Source: an uncultured Lachnospiraceae bacterium (GTDB lineage Bacteria; Bacillota_A; Clostridia; Lachnospirales; Lachnospiraceae). Taken from it: a stretch of DNA of 20,276 nt. Shown piece by piece: positions 7,390 to 15,001 of this stretch. A model generated the notes under the pieces. The model ran no database searches. It saw only the letters and a list, made by a program, of their open reading frames with translations, and was not told where the DNA came from. The stretch spans positions 1 through 20,276 of the forward strand of contig CAMYVI010000011.1 of assembly GCA_947302185.1 (NCBI GenBank), read 5' to 3'. How positions within the stretch are numbered: position 1 is the first letter of the stretch; each line of letters opens with the position of its first letter. Position numbers and translations under genes: made by a program.

Positions 7390-7424
7390 GGGGTGCATGA
7401 AATTCATTTACATGCACCCCATTT
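7390..7424 (+). terminator. Hairpin downstream of tatD
   Basis: GGGGTGCATG (7390-7399) and CATGCACCCC (7411-7420) form a perfect 10-bp stem with an 11-base loop; AAA/TTT can extend it past one mismatch. Only ATTTAAGTTT follows on the plus strand, so it is a plausible but not textbook terminator. Between tatD and this hairpin (7281-7389) I see only a weak GGCGG/CCGCC hairpin (7338-7355). Confidence 0.55.
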
Positions 7425-7435
7425 AAGTTTATAAT
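7407..7435 (+). promoter_or_regulatory. Promoter of the first branching enzyme gene
   Basis: TTTACA (7407-7412), a 17-base spacer, and a perfect TATAAT (7430-7435). The -35 box sits in the loop and 3' arm of the tatD hairpin. A second TATAAT at 7442-7447 lacks a good -35. The leader to the ATG at 7531 would be about 90 nt. Confidence 0.7.
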
Positions 7436-7530
7436 AATACATATAATGTCCCCGTGTATCTGGGGGAGTTTCGGCATAATGCACTAAATAAAGGAGAAGC
7501 AGCTCCTGCTGCGGAAGAAGAGGTAATCCT

Positions 7531-9645
7531 ATGGAAAATGAATATCTGTTTTCAGAACTGGACCAGTATCTTTTCGGTCACGCCACGCACTATGATCTTT
7601 ATAAGAAGCTCGGCGCACATCCCACAACCATCGACGGAGTAGACGGAACCTACTTCGCAGTGTGGGCTCCGAACGCACAGCGCGTATCTGTTATCGGTGA
7701 GTTCAATGACTGGGATACTGAGGCCAACATCATCACGAACGAAGATGACATCGGCGTATGGCAGGGCTTCATTCCCAATGCGAAAGCCGGTCAGATGTAC
7801 AAATACTTCATTATCGGCTATCAGGGCGAACATCTTTACAAAGCCGATCCGTTCGGAAATCAGGCAGAGCTCCGCCCGGGAACAGCATCCGTCATTGCAG
7901 ATCTCCGCAATCTCAAATGGACTGATTCCGCATGGATGAAGAAACGCCAGAAATTCGATATCAAGAGCGATCCGATGGTCATCTATGAATGCCACATCGG
8001 TTCATGGATGAAACATCCGGAAACGGCAGGAAGAGGCAAAGAAGGCTTCTACAACTACCGTGAATTCGCGGAGAAGGCAGCAGACTACTGCAAGGACATG
8101 GGCTATACCCACATTGAGCTCATGGGCATCGCAGAGCATCCGTTCGACGGCTCCTGGGGATACCAGGTAACCGGATACTATGCACCTACATCCCGTTACG
8201 GAACTCCGAATGACTTCCAGTATATGATCAACTACTTCCACAAGAAGGGCATCGGCGTCATCCTCGACTGGGTACCGGCTCACTTCCCGAAAGACGCTGC
8301 AGGTCTTGCATGCTTCGACGGCACGGAGCTCTATGAGCACAAGGATCCGCGTCAGGGCGAGCATCCGGACTGGGGCACCAAGATTTTCAACTATGGCCGT
8401 CCGGAAGTTAAGAATTTCCTCATGGCAAATGCCCTCTACTGGGTCGAGTTCTTCCATGTCGACGGTCTGCGCGTAGACGCAGTTGCCTCCATGCTGTATC
8501 TTGATTACGGCAAGAAGGACGGAGAATGGGTCGCAAACAAATACGGTGAGAACAAGAACCTCGAAGCAATCGAGTTCTTTAAGCACATGAACTCCTGCCT
8601 GCTCGGAAGGAACAAGGGCGCCGTCATGGTCGCAGAGGAGTCCACAGCATGGCCGAAGGTCACAGCCAAGGTTGAAGAGGACGGTCTCGGATTCTCCATG
8701 AAGTGGAACATGGGCTGGATGAATGACTTCCTCGAGTACATGAAGCTCGATCCGCTGTTCCGCAAGGGCAACCACTATAAGATGACATTCTCCACATCCT
8801 ATGCATACAGTGAGAACTATATCCTCGTTCTTTCACACGATGAGGTCGTTCACCTGAAATGCTCCATGTGGAGCAAGATGCCGGGCATCTACGAGGACAA
8901 GTTCCACAATTTACGTGCTGCATACACCTACATGGCAGCTCACCCGGGCAAGAAGCTTCTCTTCATGGGCCAGGAATTCGGTCAGCAGAGAGAGTGGAGC
9001 GAGGAACGCGAAATCGACTGGTTCCTGCTTGAGACGGAACTCAACAAGAAGCTCTCCGATTATGTCCGTGACCTGTGGAAGATGTATGCAAAATATCAGT
9101 GCCTCCACGGCACTGACTATGACCCGCTCGGATTCGAATGGATCAACGCTGACGACGCGGATCGCAGTATCTACAGCTTCATGCGCAAATCCTCCGACGG
9201 CAAGAAGAATCTTCTGTTCGTCCTGAACATGACTCCGATGGCACGTCCGGATTATCGCTGCGGCGTTCCGGTCCTCGGAAACTACAAGCTGGTCATGAAC
9301 TCCATGGATCCGAAATACGGCGGAACGGAAGAGAGAGCGAAGAAGACCTACAAGGCAACAGAGGGCGAGTGCGACAACAGGCCGTACGCTATCGCTTATG
9401 ACCTTCCGGCATACGGATGTGCGATATTCGAGTTCGATTATGTGACGGACGCTCCGAAGAAAGCGTCAAGAAAGAAAGCAGTCAAGGAGGCTATTGCTGA
9501 GGCAGGCGAAAAAGCCGCTGAGGCAGGTGAAAAGCTGGCCGAAGCAGGTGAGAAAGCTGTTGAAGCAGGTGAGAAGGCCGTTGAAACAGTGAAGAAGAAA
9601 GCGACCAGAAAGAGAGCAACCAAGAAGAAAGCTGCCGAAGAATAA
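7531..9645 (+). CDS. glgB: 1,4-alpha-glucan branching enzyme, copy 1, with Ala/Lys-rich tail
   Basis: Makes alpha-1,6 branches in glycogen-like glucans by cutting and transferring alpha-1,4 chains. The N-terminal CBM48 (YFAVWAPNAQRVSVIGEFND) is followed by a GH13 barrel. Region I is D246-H251 (DWVPAH), region II has nucleophile D316 (GLRVDA), region III has acid E369 (VAEEST) and region IV has H436-D437 (SHDEVVH). The GSWGYQVTGYYAPTSRYGTP signature is complete. There is no long N1 extension. Two normally conserved spots differ: ELMGIAEHP instead of ELMPIAEHP, and HLKC after SHDEVV instead of HGKK. After the C-terminal beta domain come about 60 unusual residues: four tandem 7-residue units of the type AEAGEKA (656-683), then a basic KKATRKRATKKK end. 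AAGAGG lies at normal distance before the ATG. Codons are strongly biased to C-ending forms, suggesting high expression. A paralogue follows. Confidence 0.97.
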   Translation: MENEYLFSELDQYLFGHATHYDLYKKLGAHPTTIDGVDGTYFAVWAPNAQRVSVIGEFNDWDTEANIITNEDDIGVWQGFIPNAKAGQMYKYFIIGYQGEHLYKADPFGNQAELRPGTASVIADLRNLKWTDSAWMKKRQKFDIKSDPMVIYECHIGSWMKHPETAGRGKEGFYNYREFAEKAADYCKDMGYTHIELMGIAEHPFDGSWGYQVTGYYAPTSRYGTPNDFQYMINYFHKKGIGVILDWVPAHFPKDAAGLACFDGTELYEHKDPRQGEHPDWGTKIFNYGRPEVKNFLMANALYWVEFFHVDGLRVDAVASMLYLDYGKKDGEWVANKYGENKNLEAIEFFKHMNSCLLGRNKGAVMVAEESTAWPKVTAKVEEDGLGFSMKWNMGWMNDFLEYMKLDPLFRKGNHYKMTFSTSYAYSENYILVLSHDEVVHLKCSMWSKMPGIYEDKFHNLRAAYTYMAAHPGKKLLFMGQEFGQQREWSEEREIDWFLLETELNKKLSDYVRDLWKMYAKYQCLHGTDYDPLGFEWINADDADRSIYSFMRKSSDGKKNLLFVLNMTPMARPDYRCGVPVLGNYKLVMNSMDPKYGGTEERAKKTYKATEGECDNRPYAIAYDLPAYGCAIFEFDYVTDAPKKASRKKAVKEAIAEAGEKAAEAGEKLAEAGEKAVEAGEKAVETVKKKATRKRATKKKAAEE
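9496..9579 (+). repeat. Four 21-bp tandem repeats in the 3' end of glgB copy 1
   Basis: Four in-frame 21-base units encode AEAGEKA, AEAGEKL, AEAGEKA and VEAGEKA; a fifth degenerate unit (VETVKKK) follows. The units differ at synonymous sites, so the repeat is not a very recent slippage product. Confidence 0.85.
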
Positions 9646-9657
9646 TCGATCAACACT

Positions 9658-9686
9658 GCCGGCTGGTTAATACCAGCCGGCTTTTT
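9658..9686 (+). terminator. Rho-independent terminator after glgB copy 1
   Basis: GCCGGCTGG (9658-9666) and CCAGCCGGC (9673-9681) form a perfect 9-bp GC-rich stem with a 6-base loop, followed by TTTTT (9682-9686). It starts 12 bases after the stop codon. Confidence 0.93.
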
Positions 9687-9700
9687 ACATTACGTCGCGG

Positions 9701-9722
9701 CAAGAACGCTGAGGCGTTCTTG
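9701..9722 (+). other. Hairpin in the leader of glgB copy 2
   Basis: CAAGAACGC (9701-9709) and GCGTTCTTG (9714-9722) form a perfect 9-bp stem with a TGAG loop, right after the glgB copy 1 terminator and 32 bases before the start of glgB copy 2. No T-run follows and no convincing promoter was seen in the gap. It may cap or stabilise the second transcript or act with the terminator in readthrough control. Confidence 0.5.
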
Positions 9723-9754
9723 AACGGGCGATTGAAGATCGTAGTGGAGGAATT

Positions 9755-11554
9755 ATGGATTTTCAGAAGTTTTATGACGGAAAAGAATTTAAGGCATACG
9801 ATTTTTTGGGAGCACATCCGCTTGAGGGCGGAGGCGTGGTCTTTCGTACATTTGCCCTGAATGCAATCAAAGTAGCTCTTATCGGAGAATTCAACAACTG
9901 GACGGAGGCACCGATGTCTGATGCCGAACGGAAGGGATTCTTTGTACTTTCCGTGCCGGAAGCCAAAGTCGGGCAGATGTACAAGTATGTTATTTACAGC
10001 AAGCTCGGACGCATAGAACACTGCGATCCGTACGGATTCGGGATGGAGCTTCGCCCTGCATTTGCTTCAATCATCAGGGATATTAACGAGTATACTTTCA
10101 CGGACGATACGTGGATGAAATCAAGAAGCCTTAACTATGACAAGCCCCTGAGCATTTTTGAGATGCATGTAGGTTCCTGGAAACGCAATGAGAACGATCC
10201 TAACGGCTGGTACAAGTATGATGAGATCGCAGATGATCTGATCGAGTACTGCAGGGGACTCGGTTTCACCCATGTTGAGTTCATGCCGCTCGCCGAGCAC
10301 CCGTTCGACGGGTCCTGGGGCTATCAGCAGACCGGATTCTTCGCTCCTACGTCACGCTACGGAACAGCTACTCAGCTGAAAAGACTGGTCGATAAGCTTC
10401 ACAATGCCGGAATCGGCGCGATTGTCGACTTCGTCCCGGCACATTTCGCAAATGATTACTACGGTCTCAAGGAGTATGACGGAACTGAGCTGTATGAGTT
10501 TCCCGCAAGTGACGTTTCTGACAGCGAATGGGGAACCCGCAACTTTATCTATGCGCGGCGTGAGGTCAGGACGTTCATGCAGTCTGCGGCAAATTACTGG
10601 CTGTCAGAGTATCATTTCGATGGTCTCAGAATGGATGCGATCAGCCGGGTCATTTACTGGATGGGAGATGAGAAGCGCGGCGTGAATGAGACTTCGGTCG
10701 AATTCCTGAAGAACATGAACGAAGGACTCCATCAGCTGCATCCGACTGCCATGTTGATTGCGGAGGACTCGACTTCTTACCCCGGCTGTACAAAGCCGGC
10801 GTGGGCAGGCGGCCTCGGATTTGACTATAAGTGGGATCTCGGCTGGATGAATGATACGCTCGATTACTTTATGAAGCAGTCGGATGAGAGAAAAGATCTT
10901 CCCGGCAAGCTGACCTTCTCCATGCACTACTTCTATAACGAGAGACATATGCTTCCGCTGTCTCACGATGAGGTCGTTCACGGCAAGAAGACGATCATCG
11001 ATAAAATATTCGGCGAATATGAGATGAAATTCCCTCAGGCACGCGCGCTCTACATGTACATGCTCGTGCATCCGGGCAAGACGCTGAATTTTATGGGAAA
11101 TGAGATCGCAATGTTCCGCGAATGGGATGAGACGAAGGAGCCGGATTATTTTCTTCTTAATTATCCGATGCACGACTCATTCAGACATTATTTTTCCGAG
11201 CTCGGGCGAGTCTACAATGAGCTCCCGGCTCTCTACGAAATGGATTATGAGCCGGAAGGCTTCCGCTGGATCACCATCAATGATACCGGGCGGAATATAT
11301 TCGGCATTCAGCGGTATGCGAAGAATAAGAACAAGGACAGCGTTGTCGCCCTGTTCAACTTCTCGAACCGTGATGAGGTCTACTGGATGCATCCGGAAAA
11401 ATCCTGTACGCTGGAAGAAATCCTGAATACCGATTGGGAGAGATTCAGCGGAAAGACAAAGGAAGTGCGCGGCAAGCTCGTGCGTGCATCTTCCATGAAC
11501 GGAGTACCGATCCAGCTGCCGGCGTTTTCGGCGGTTCTGTATAAGGTAAAATGA
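9755..11554 (+). CDS. glgB: 1,4-alpha-glucan branching enzyme, copy 2
   Basis: A second GH13/CBM48 branching enzyme, 599 residues, clearly paralogous to the gene before it. CBM48 shows VVFRTFALNAIKVALIGEFN; the barrel carries DFVPAHF (region I), nucleophile D294 (FDGLRMDA), acid E337 (LIAEDST) and H404-D405 (PLSHDEVVHGKK). The EFMPLAEHPFDGSWGYQ signature is standard, unlike copy 1. The second acidic residue of the usual AEEST is D here. It has no N1 extension and no tail; it ends just after the C-terminal beta domain. TGGAGGAA precedes the ATG at normal distance. The gap to copy 1 is 109 bp and contains a strong terminator and a hairpin but no obvious promoter, so expression by readthrough or an unseen promoter is likely. 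No glgA, glgC or glgP lies in the window, so the polymer and partner enzymes must be inferred. Confidence 0.97.
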   Translation: MDFQKFYDGKEFKAYDFLGAHPLEGGGVVFRTFALNAIKVALIGEFNNWTEAPMSDAERKGFFVLSVPEAKVGQMYKYVIYSKLGRIEHCDPYGFGMELRPAFASIIRDINEYTFTDDTWMKSRSLNYDKPLSIFEMHVGSWKRNENDPNGWYKYDEIADDLIEYCRGLGFTHVEFMPLAEHPFDGSWGYQQTGFFAPTSRYGTATQLKRLVDKLHNAGIGAIVDFVPAHFANDYYGLKEYDGTELYEFPASDVSDSEWGTRNFIYARREVRTFMQSAANYWLSEYHFDGLRMDAISRVIYWMGDEKRGVNETSVEFLKNMNEGLHQLHPTAMLIAEDSTSYPGCTKPAWAGGLGFDYKWDLGWMNDTLDYFMKQSDERKDLPGKLTFSMHYFYNERHMLPLSHDEVVHGKKTIIDKIFGEYEMKFPQARALYMYMLVHPGKTLNFMGNEIAMFREWDETKEPDYFLLNYPMHDSFRHYFSELGRVYNELPALYEMDYEPEGFRWITINDTGRNIFGIQRYAKNKNKDSVVALFNFSNRDEVYWMHPEKSCTLEEILNTDWERFSGKTKEVRGKLVRASSMNGVPIQLPAFSAVLYKVK

Positions 11555-11561
11555 AATATTA

Positions 11562-11660
11562 AGGGCTGTCGCATTAAGGCGCGGCACCACTACATATGGC
11601 AGACGTTATCTGCAAATGTCTGCCATATATAGCGGTGACACTGTCTAATGCGACAGCCCT
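11562..11660. repeat. 99-bp near-perfect palindrome with 15-bp terminal inverted repeats (MITE-like / bidirectional terminator)
   Basis: AGGGCTGTCGCATTA (11562-11576) and its exact complement TAATGCGACAGCCCT (11646-11660) bound the element. Inside, ATATGGCAGAC (11594-11604) pairs with GTCTGCCATAT (11618-11628) around a 13-base loop. The two arms are equal in length (43 bases) and mostly complementary throughout. TTA flanks both ends (11559-11561 and 11661-11663), as a 3-base target duplication might. It lies between convergent genes and could serve both as terminator. The GGGCTGTC-type end resembles inverted repeats of some Firmicutes insertion sequences; this is from memory and unverified. 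Confidence 0.7.
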
Positions 11661-11731
11661 TTAGCTTTATCGGCATAATTCACGCGACGCAGGTCCGTGA
11701 TATACTATATGTGTGAGAAATGAAAAGCATC

Positions 11732-14344
11732 TCATTTCTGAATGCGATACCGAAATGACGCATTGCGCCGCTCCTGCTCCCGGGCCAAACGGACCATAAG
11801 CTTGTTGGTAAGCCTTGAATACCAGTAGATCATCATCATCACCAGTACCATGAGCGGAATGAGAAGCAGCGACCACCACATAAAGATCGAGTGGACGTCA
11901 TAGAAGTTCGGCAGCAGCAGAATCGCCCCAAGGAAAAGGCCGACACAGAGATAGACGATGAACTGGCGGTATTTATTCTCCTTCAGCGGGTGGCAGACCT
12001 CAGCGACTACCAGGAGGGCGACGAGCCCGCCCAGCATAAGATTGAAGGTCGAGTAGACATCTACACTCCACGGGAAAATGAAGTTCAGGAACTGCACGAT
12101 CAGTACTGCCGTGACCATGGTCAGTGCCGACGGCAGAGCCACCTTCAGAACGTGGCGCATAAATCCCTCCGACGTGACATTCTCCTGCTTTTCCAGAGTG
12201 AGAAGGAAACTCGGCAATCCGATCGCGCACAGATTGATGAGACCCATCTGCAGCGTCGTAAACGGATAGGGTGCCTTCAGGAAGATGAACAGCACGCTGA
12301 GAATGCAGGAATAAATCGTCTTGGTCAGGTACAGAGAGCTGACGCGCTCGATATTTGCAATAATTGTTCTGCCTTCCCCGACGATATCCTTCATGGAGGA
12401 GAAGTCGGAGTCGAGAAGAACGATATGCGCAGCCTGCTTAGCAGCCTCGGAGCCGGCAGCCATGGCAATTCCGCAGTCAGAGTCCTTAATGGCGAGAACA
12501 TCATTCACGCCGTCACCGACCATTGCCACTGTCTTGCCGTTGGCCTGCCAGGCTTTTACAAATGCCTGTTTCTGCTCGGGCTTCACTCGTCCGAACACGC
12601 TGTATTTGGAAATCTCCTGCGCGAGTGCAATCGGGTCCTGCGGAAGCGAGGAAGCGTCGACAAACCGATCGCCGCCCGCAACACCTGCTTTCTGAGCGAC
12701 TGTCGAAACCGTGATCGGATTATCGCCCGAGAGGACCTTTACATCTACGCCTGCTTTTGCGAAATATTCAAATACTTCCTTCGCGTCTTCCTTAATAATA
12801 TCGGAAATCACTACTGCCGCCAAAGGCTCGATCCGGCCTTTATCGTCCGTCCCGGCGTTTATGCCGGCTGACTGGCCGAGTAGAAGCACGCGGTAACCCT
12901 GTTCGGAGTACTTATTGATAAGGCGCAGGGCTCTTTTGTTGTCCGGGATCAGGAACTCCGGAGCACCGATGACGAAATCGCCGACTTCCGTGAAGCCGCA
13001 GGCTTTGTACTTGCGCGCCGATGAGAACGGTATGGTCTCGCGGATCTCCCAGTCGGTCTTTTTTCCGAAAAACTTGTCCACAGCGAGCTGCGTGGCGTTC
13101 GCATCTTCAAAGGCGCCGTTAAGGTGGGCGATGATTTCTTTCACCGTCTCCCGGTCGATGTCCCCGAATTCGATGACTTCTTCGACCTTCAGTTCACCGG
13201 TCGTGATAGTGCCGGTCTTATCCGTGCAAATGATATCTGCTCTCGCCAACGACTCGATCGCCGCCATTTCCTGCACAAGCGCCTGTTTCCTCGCAAGCCT
13301 GCCGACGCCGATGATGAAGGAGACTGAAGTCAGAAGGACCAATCCCTCCGGAATCATTCCGATGACGCCTGAAACGGTGCGGATGATGGCAGAAGTAGAA
13401 TCACCGCCGTTTGCAATAAGCTGGCTGCGATAGAGCAGAAGACCGATCGGAACAAGGGCTACAGAGACAACTTTAATGATTTTTCCGATTGAGCGCTGCA
13501 TCTCGGAACGGGCACGTTTCTTGTGAGCAGCTTTGCTTACGAGCTGTGCCGCATAGCAGTCCTGTCCGACTTTCTCCACCTGCATGATCGCCGTGCCGGC
13601 TGAAATAAAGCTGCCGGAAAGAATCTGATCGCCGTCCGATTTTTTGACCGGTTTGGACTCGCCGGTCAGCATGGATTCGTTAACTTCGAGTCCCTGACAA
13701 TTATAGACGTTTCCGTCGGTGACGACCTGATCGCCCGGAGAGAGATACAGGATATCATCACGGACAATGTCATTTACGGAAATCTCGCTTTTTGTCCCGT
13801 TACGGAGGCAGAAGACCTTCGTCGTAGTGATGACGCTCAGCTTGTCGATCAGGCTCTTGACCTTCAGCTCCTGGATGATACCGATCAGGGTATTTGATAT
13901 GGCGGTGCCGAGAAAGAGCACATTTTTGATCTGGCCAGTGGTCAGAACAAGAATACCGAGGAGTGCGTTCAGAAGATTGAAGTATGTAAATGTGTGCGAG
14001 GCGATGATCTGTCCGACGGTCTTCTGTCCCTTGCGGGGCATCGTGTTGGTCAGACCTTCCTGTGTGCGCCACGCGACCTCATTTTCTGTGAGACCCTGTG
14101 CAATGATTTCGGTGCGGGGACGGGTCTCCGGTTCGTCAATGCGGATAATTTCCTTATTTTCCTGTCCTTTTCCGCCCTTTCGGAAGAGTCCTGTCAGACT
14201 GCCTCCTTCTCGGGGATCCGGGGCGGGAGCGAAGTCGTCATTTTCTACTTCAATTTCTGCAGGCAGTTCCTCTACGGCATCGATTTCATCCGGGAAAGAT
14301 TCCCGGTCCGTTTTATCAATATGGTTTTCTTCGTTTTTCTTCAT
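11732..14344 (-). CDS. P-type cation-transporting ATPase (CtpE/YoaB-like)
   Basis: An 870-residue P-type ATPase that would move a cation across the membrane at the cost of ATP. Phosphorylated Asp is D375 in DKTGTITTG; the actuator TGES has E229; the membrane-helix-4 motif is PEGL (332-335); the hinge GDGVND starts near D611. Two helices lie before the actuator domain, two around PEGL, and about six at the C-terminus (roughly 665-850). There is no CPC motif and no heavy-metal-binding domain, so it is not a P1B copper/zinc pump. The MIPEGLVLLTSV stretch and compact N domain recall mycobacterial CtpE (calcium) and YoaB-like ATPases; the ion here is inference. The first ~80 residues are an acidic, Pro-rich extension with no hydrophobic segment. 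The start lies 18 bp after pth, with only a modest AGGA-type site, so translation may depend on pth. It is last in the probable seven-gene operon. Confidence 0.93.
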   Translation of the reverse strand: MKKNEENHIDKTDRESFPDEIDAVEELPAEIEVENDDFAPAPDPREGGSLTGLFRKGGKGQENKEIIRIDEPETRPRTEIIAQGLTENEVAWRTQEGLTNTMPRKGQKTVGQIIASHTFTYFNLLNALLGILVLTTGQIKNVLFLGTAISNTLIGIIQELKVKSLIDKLSVITTTKVFCLRNGTKSEISVNDIVRDDILYLSPGDQVVTDGNVYNCQGLEVNESMLTGESKPVKKSDGDQILSGSFISAGTAIMQVEKVGQDCYAAQLVSKAAHKKRARSEMQRSIGKIIKVVSVALVPIGLLLYRSQLIANGGDSTSAIIRTVSGVIGMIPEGLVLLTSVSFIIGVGRLARKQALVQEMAAIESLARADIICTDKTGTITTGELKVEEVIEFGDIDRETVKEIIAHLNGAFEDANATQLAVDKFFGKKTDWEIRETIPFSSARKYKACGFTEVGDFVIGAPEFLIPDNKRALRLINKYSEQGYRVLLLGQSAGINAGTDDKGRIEPLAAVVISDIIKEDAKEVFEYFAKAGVDVKVLSGDNPITVSTVAQKAGVAGGDRFVDASSLPQDPIALAQEISKYSVFGRVKPEQKQAFVKAWQANGKTVAMVGDGVNDVLAIKDSDCGIAMAAGSEAAKQAAHIVLLDSDFSSMKDIVGEGRTIIANIERVSSLYLTKTIYSCILSVLFIFLKAPYPFTTLQMGLINLCAIGLPSFLLTLEKQENVTSEGFMRHVLKVALPSALTMVTAVLIVQFLNFIFPWSVDVYSTFNLMLGGLVALLVVAEVCHPLKENKYRQFIVYLCVGLFLGAILLLPNFYDVHSIFMWWSLLLIPLMVLVMMMIYWYSRLTNKLMVRLAREQERRNASFRYRIQK

Positions 14345-14362
14345 AGTCCTGTCTCTGTTACT

Positions 14363-14929
14363 TCACCTGACATTATAGCGGTTCATCGCCGTATCTATCC
14401 CGTCCTTCACAATTGTCTCGATGGCTTCGGCCGCGCGTACAATAGCATCGTCGACCTGCGCCCGCTCTTCCTTCGGGAAGCGGGAGAGCACCCAGTCGGC
14501 CAATTCCCAGTTCTGGGGTTTGGCCCCGGTACCGACACGCACGCGAATGAACTCCTGCGTTCCGAGACATTGAATAATGTGCTTGAGACCGTTTTGCCCG
14601 CCTGCGGAGCCCTTCTTGCGGATCCGGATACGGCCGGGATCAAGATCGATATCATCACTGATTACGATGAGCTCCCGGGCAGGATCGATTTTATAGAAAT
14701 CTGTCAGCTCACGCACACTGGTGCCGCTCAGGTTCATGAATGTGATCGGCTTTGCGAGGACGACTTTTTCCCCAGCGATCATGCCGGTCCCGTAGACGGC
14801 ATGAAATTTTCTGCCTGCCTGCGGTATTTTGTTGTTTACTATGAGCCGGTCAATGACATCGAAGCCCATATTGTGGCGGGTGCCTTCATAACGGCTGCCC
14901 GGATTGCCGAGTCCAACTATTATATACAT
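14363..14929 (-). CDS. pth: Peptidyl-tRNA hydrolase
   Basis: Releases peptides from stalled peptidyl-tRNA so that the tRNA can be reused; cytoplasmic and usually essential. The N-terminus MYIIVGLGNPGSRYEGTRHN is the family signature, with catalytic H19 in TRHNMGF. Also visible are KPITFMNLSG, VISDDIDLDPG (the conserved Asp region), GSAGGQNGLKHI and RVRVGTG. An upstream in-frame ATG (15001) would add 24 residues. I chose 14929 because AAAAAGGATGATAAA provides a ribosome site there and family members begin at exactly this point. This gives 188 residues, a normal length. The gene is embedded in a row of membrane-protein genes on the minus strand, 72 bp after the DUF308-like gene and 18 bp before the P-type ATPase. 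Confidence 0.97.
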   Translation of the reverse strand: MYIIVGLGNPGSRYEGTRHNMGFDVIDRLIVNNKIPQAGRKFHAVYGTGMIAGEKVVLAKPITFMNLSGTSVRELTDFYKIDPARELIVISDDIDLDPGRIRIRKKGSAGGQNGLKHIIQCLGTQEFIRVRVGTGAKPQNWELADWVLSRFPKEERAQVDDAIVRAAEAIETIVKDGIDTAMNRYNVR

Positions 14930-15001
14930 TTTATCATCCTTTTTATTCTTCATCGCGCAATACTCGTGTCTTAAGTCATGAGATACGCGCGCAAAGTGCA
15001 T

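Noticed and set aside
7454..7642. Small GTG-started frame running into glgB copy 1
   Set aside because: Overlaps glgB in another frame and lacks a ribosome site; glgB with its CBM48 start at 7531 explains the region.
11891..12871. Long plus-strand open frame of 326 codons opposite the P-type ATPase
   Set aside because: It lies wholly antisense to the conserved ATPase, has no hydrophobic or known motif and reads like reverse-frame translation; no ribosome site or family resemblance.
13994..14974. Plus-strand open frame of 326 codons across the ATPase start and pth
   Set aside because: Antisense to two well-supported genes; no recognisable domain, composition typical of a shadow frame.
14930..15001. 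Longer N-terminus for peptidyl-tRNA hydrolase (starts at 15001 or 14953)
   Set aside because: The extra residues are not typical of the family and lack a ribosome site, while AAGGAT precedes the internal ATG at 14929.
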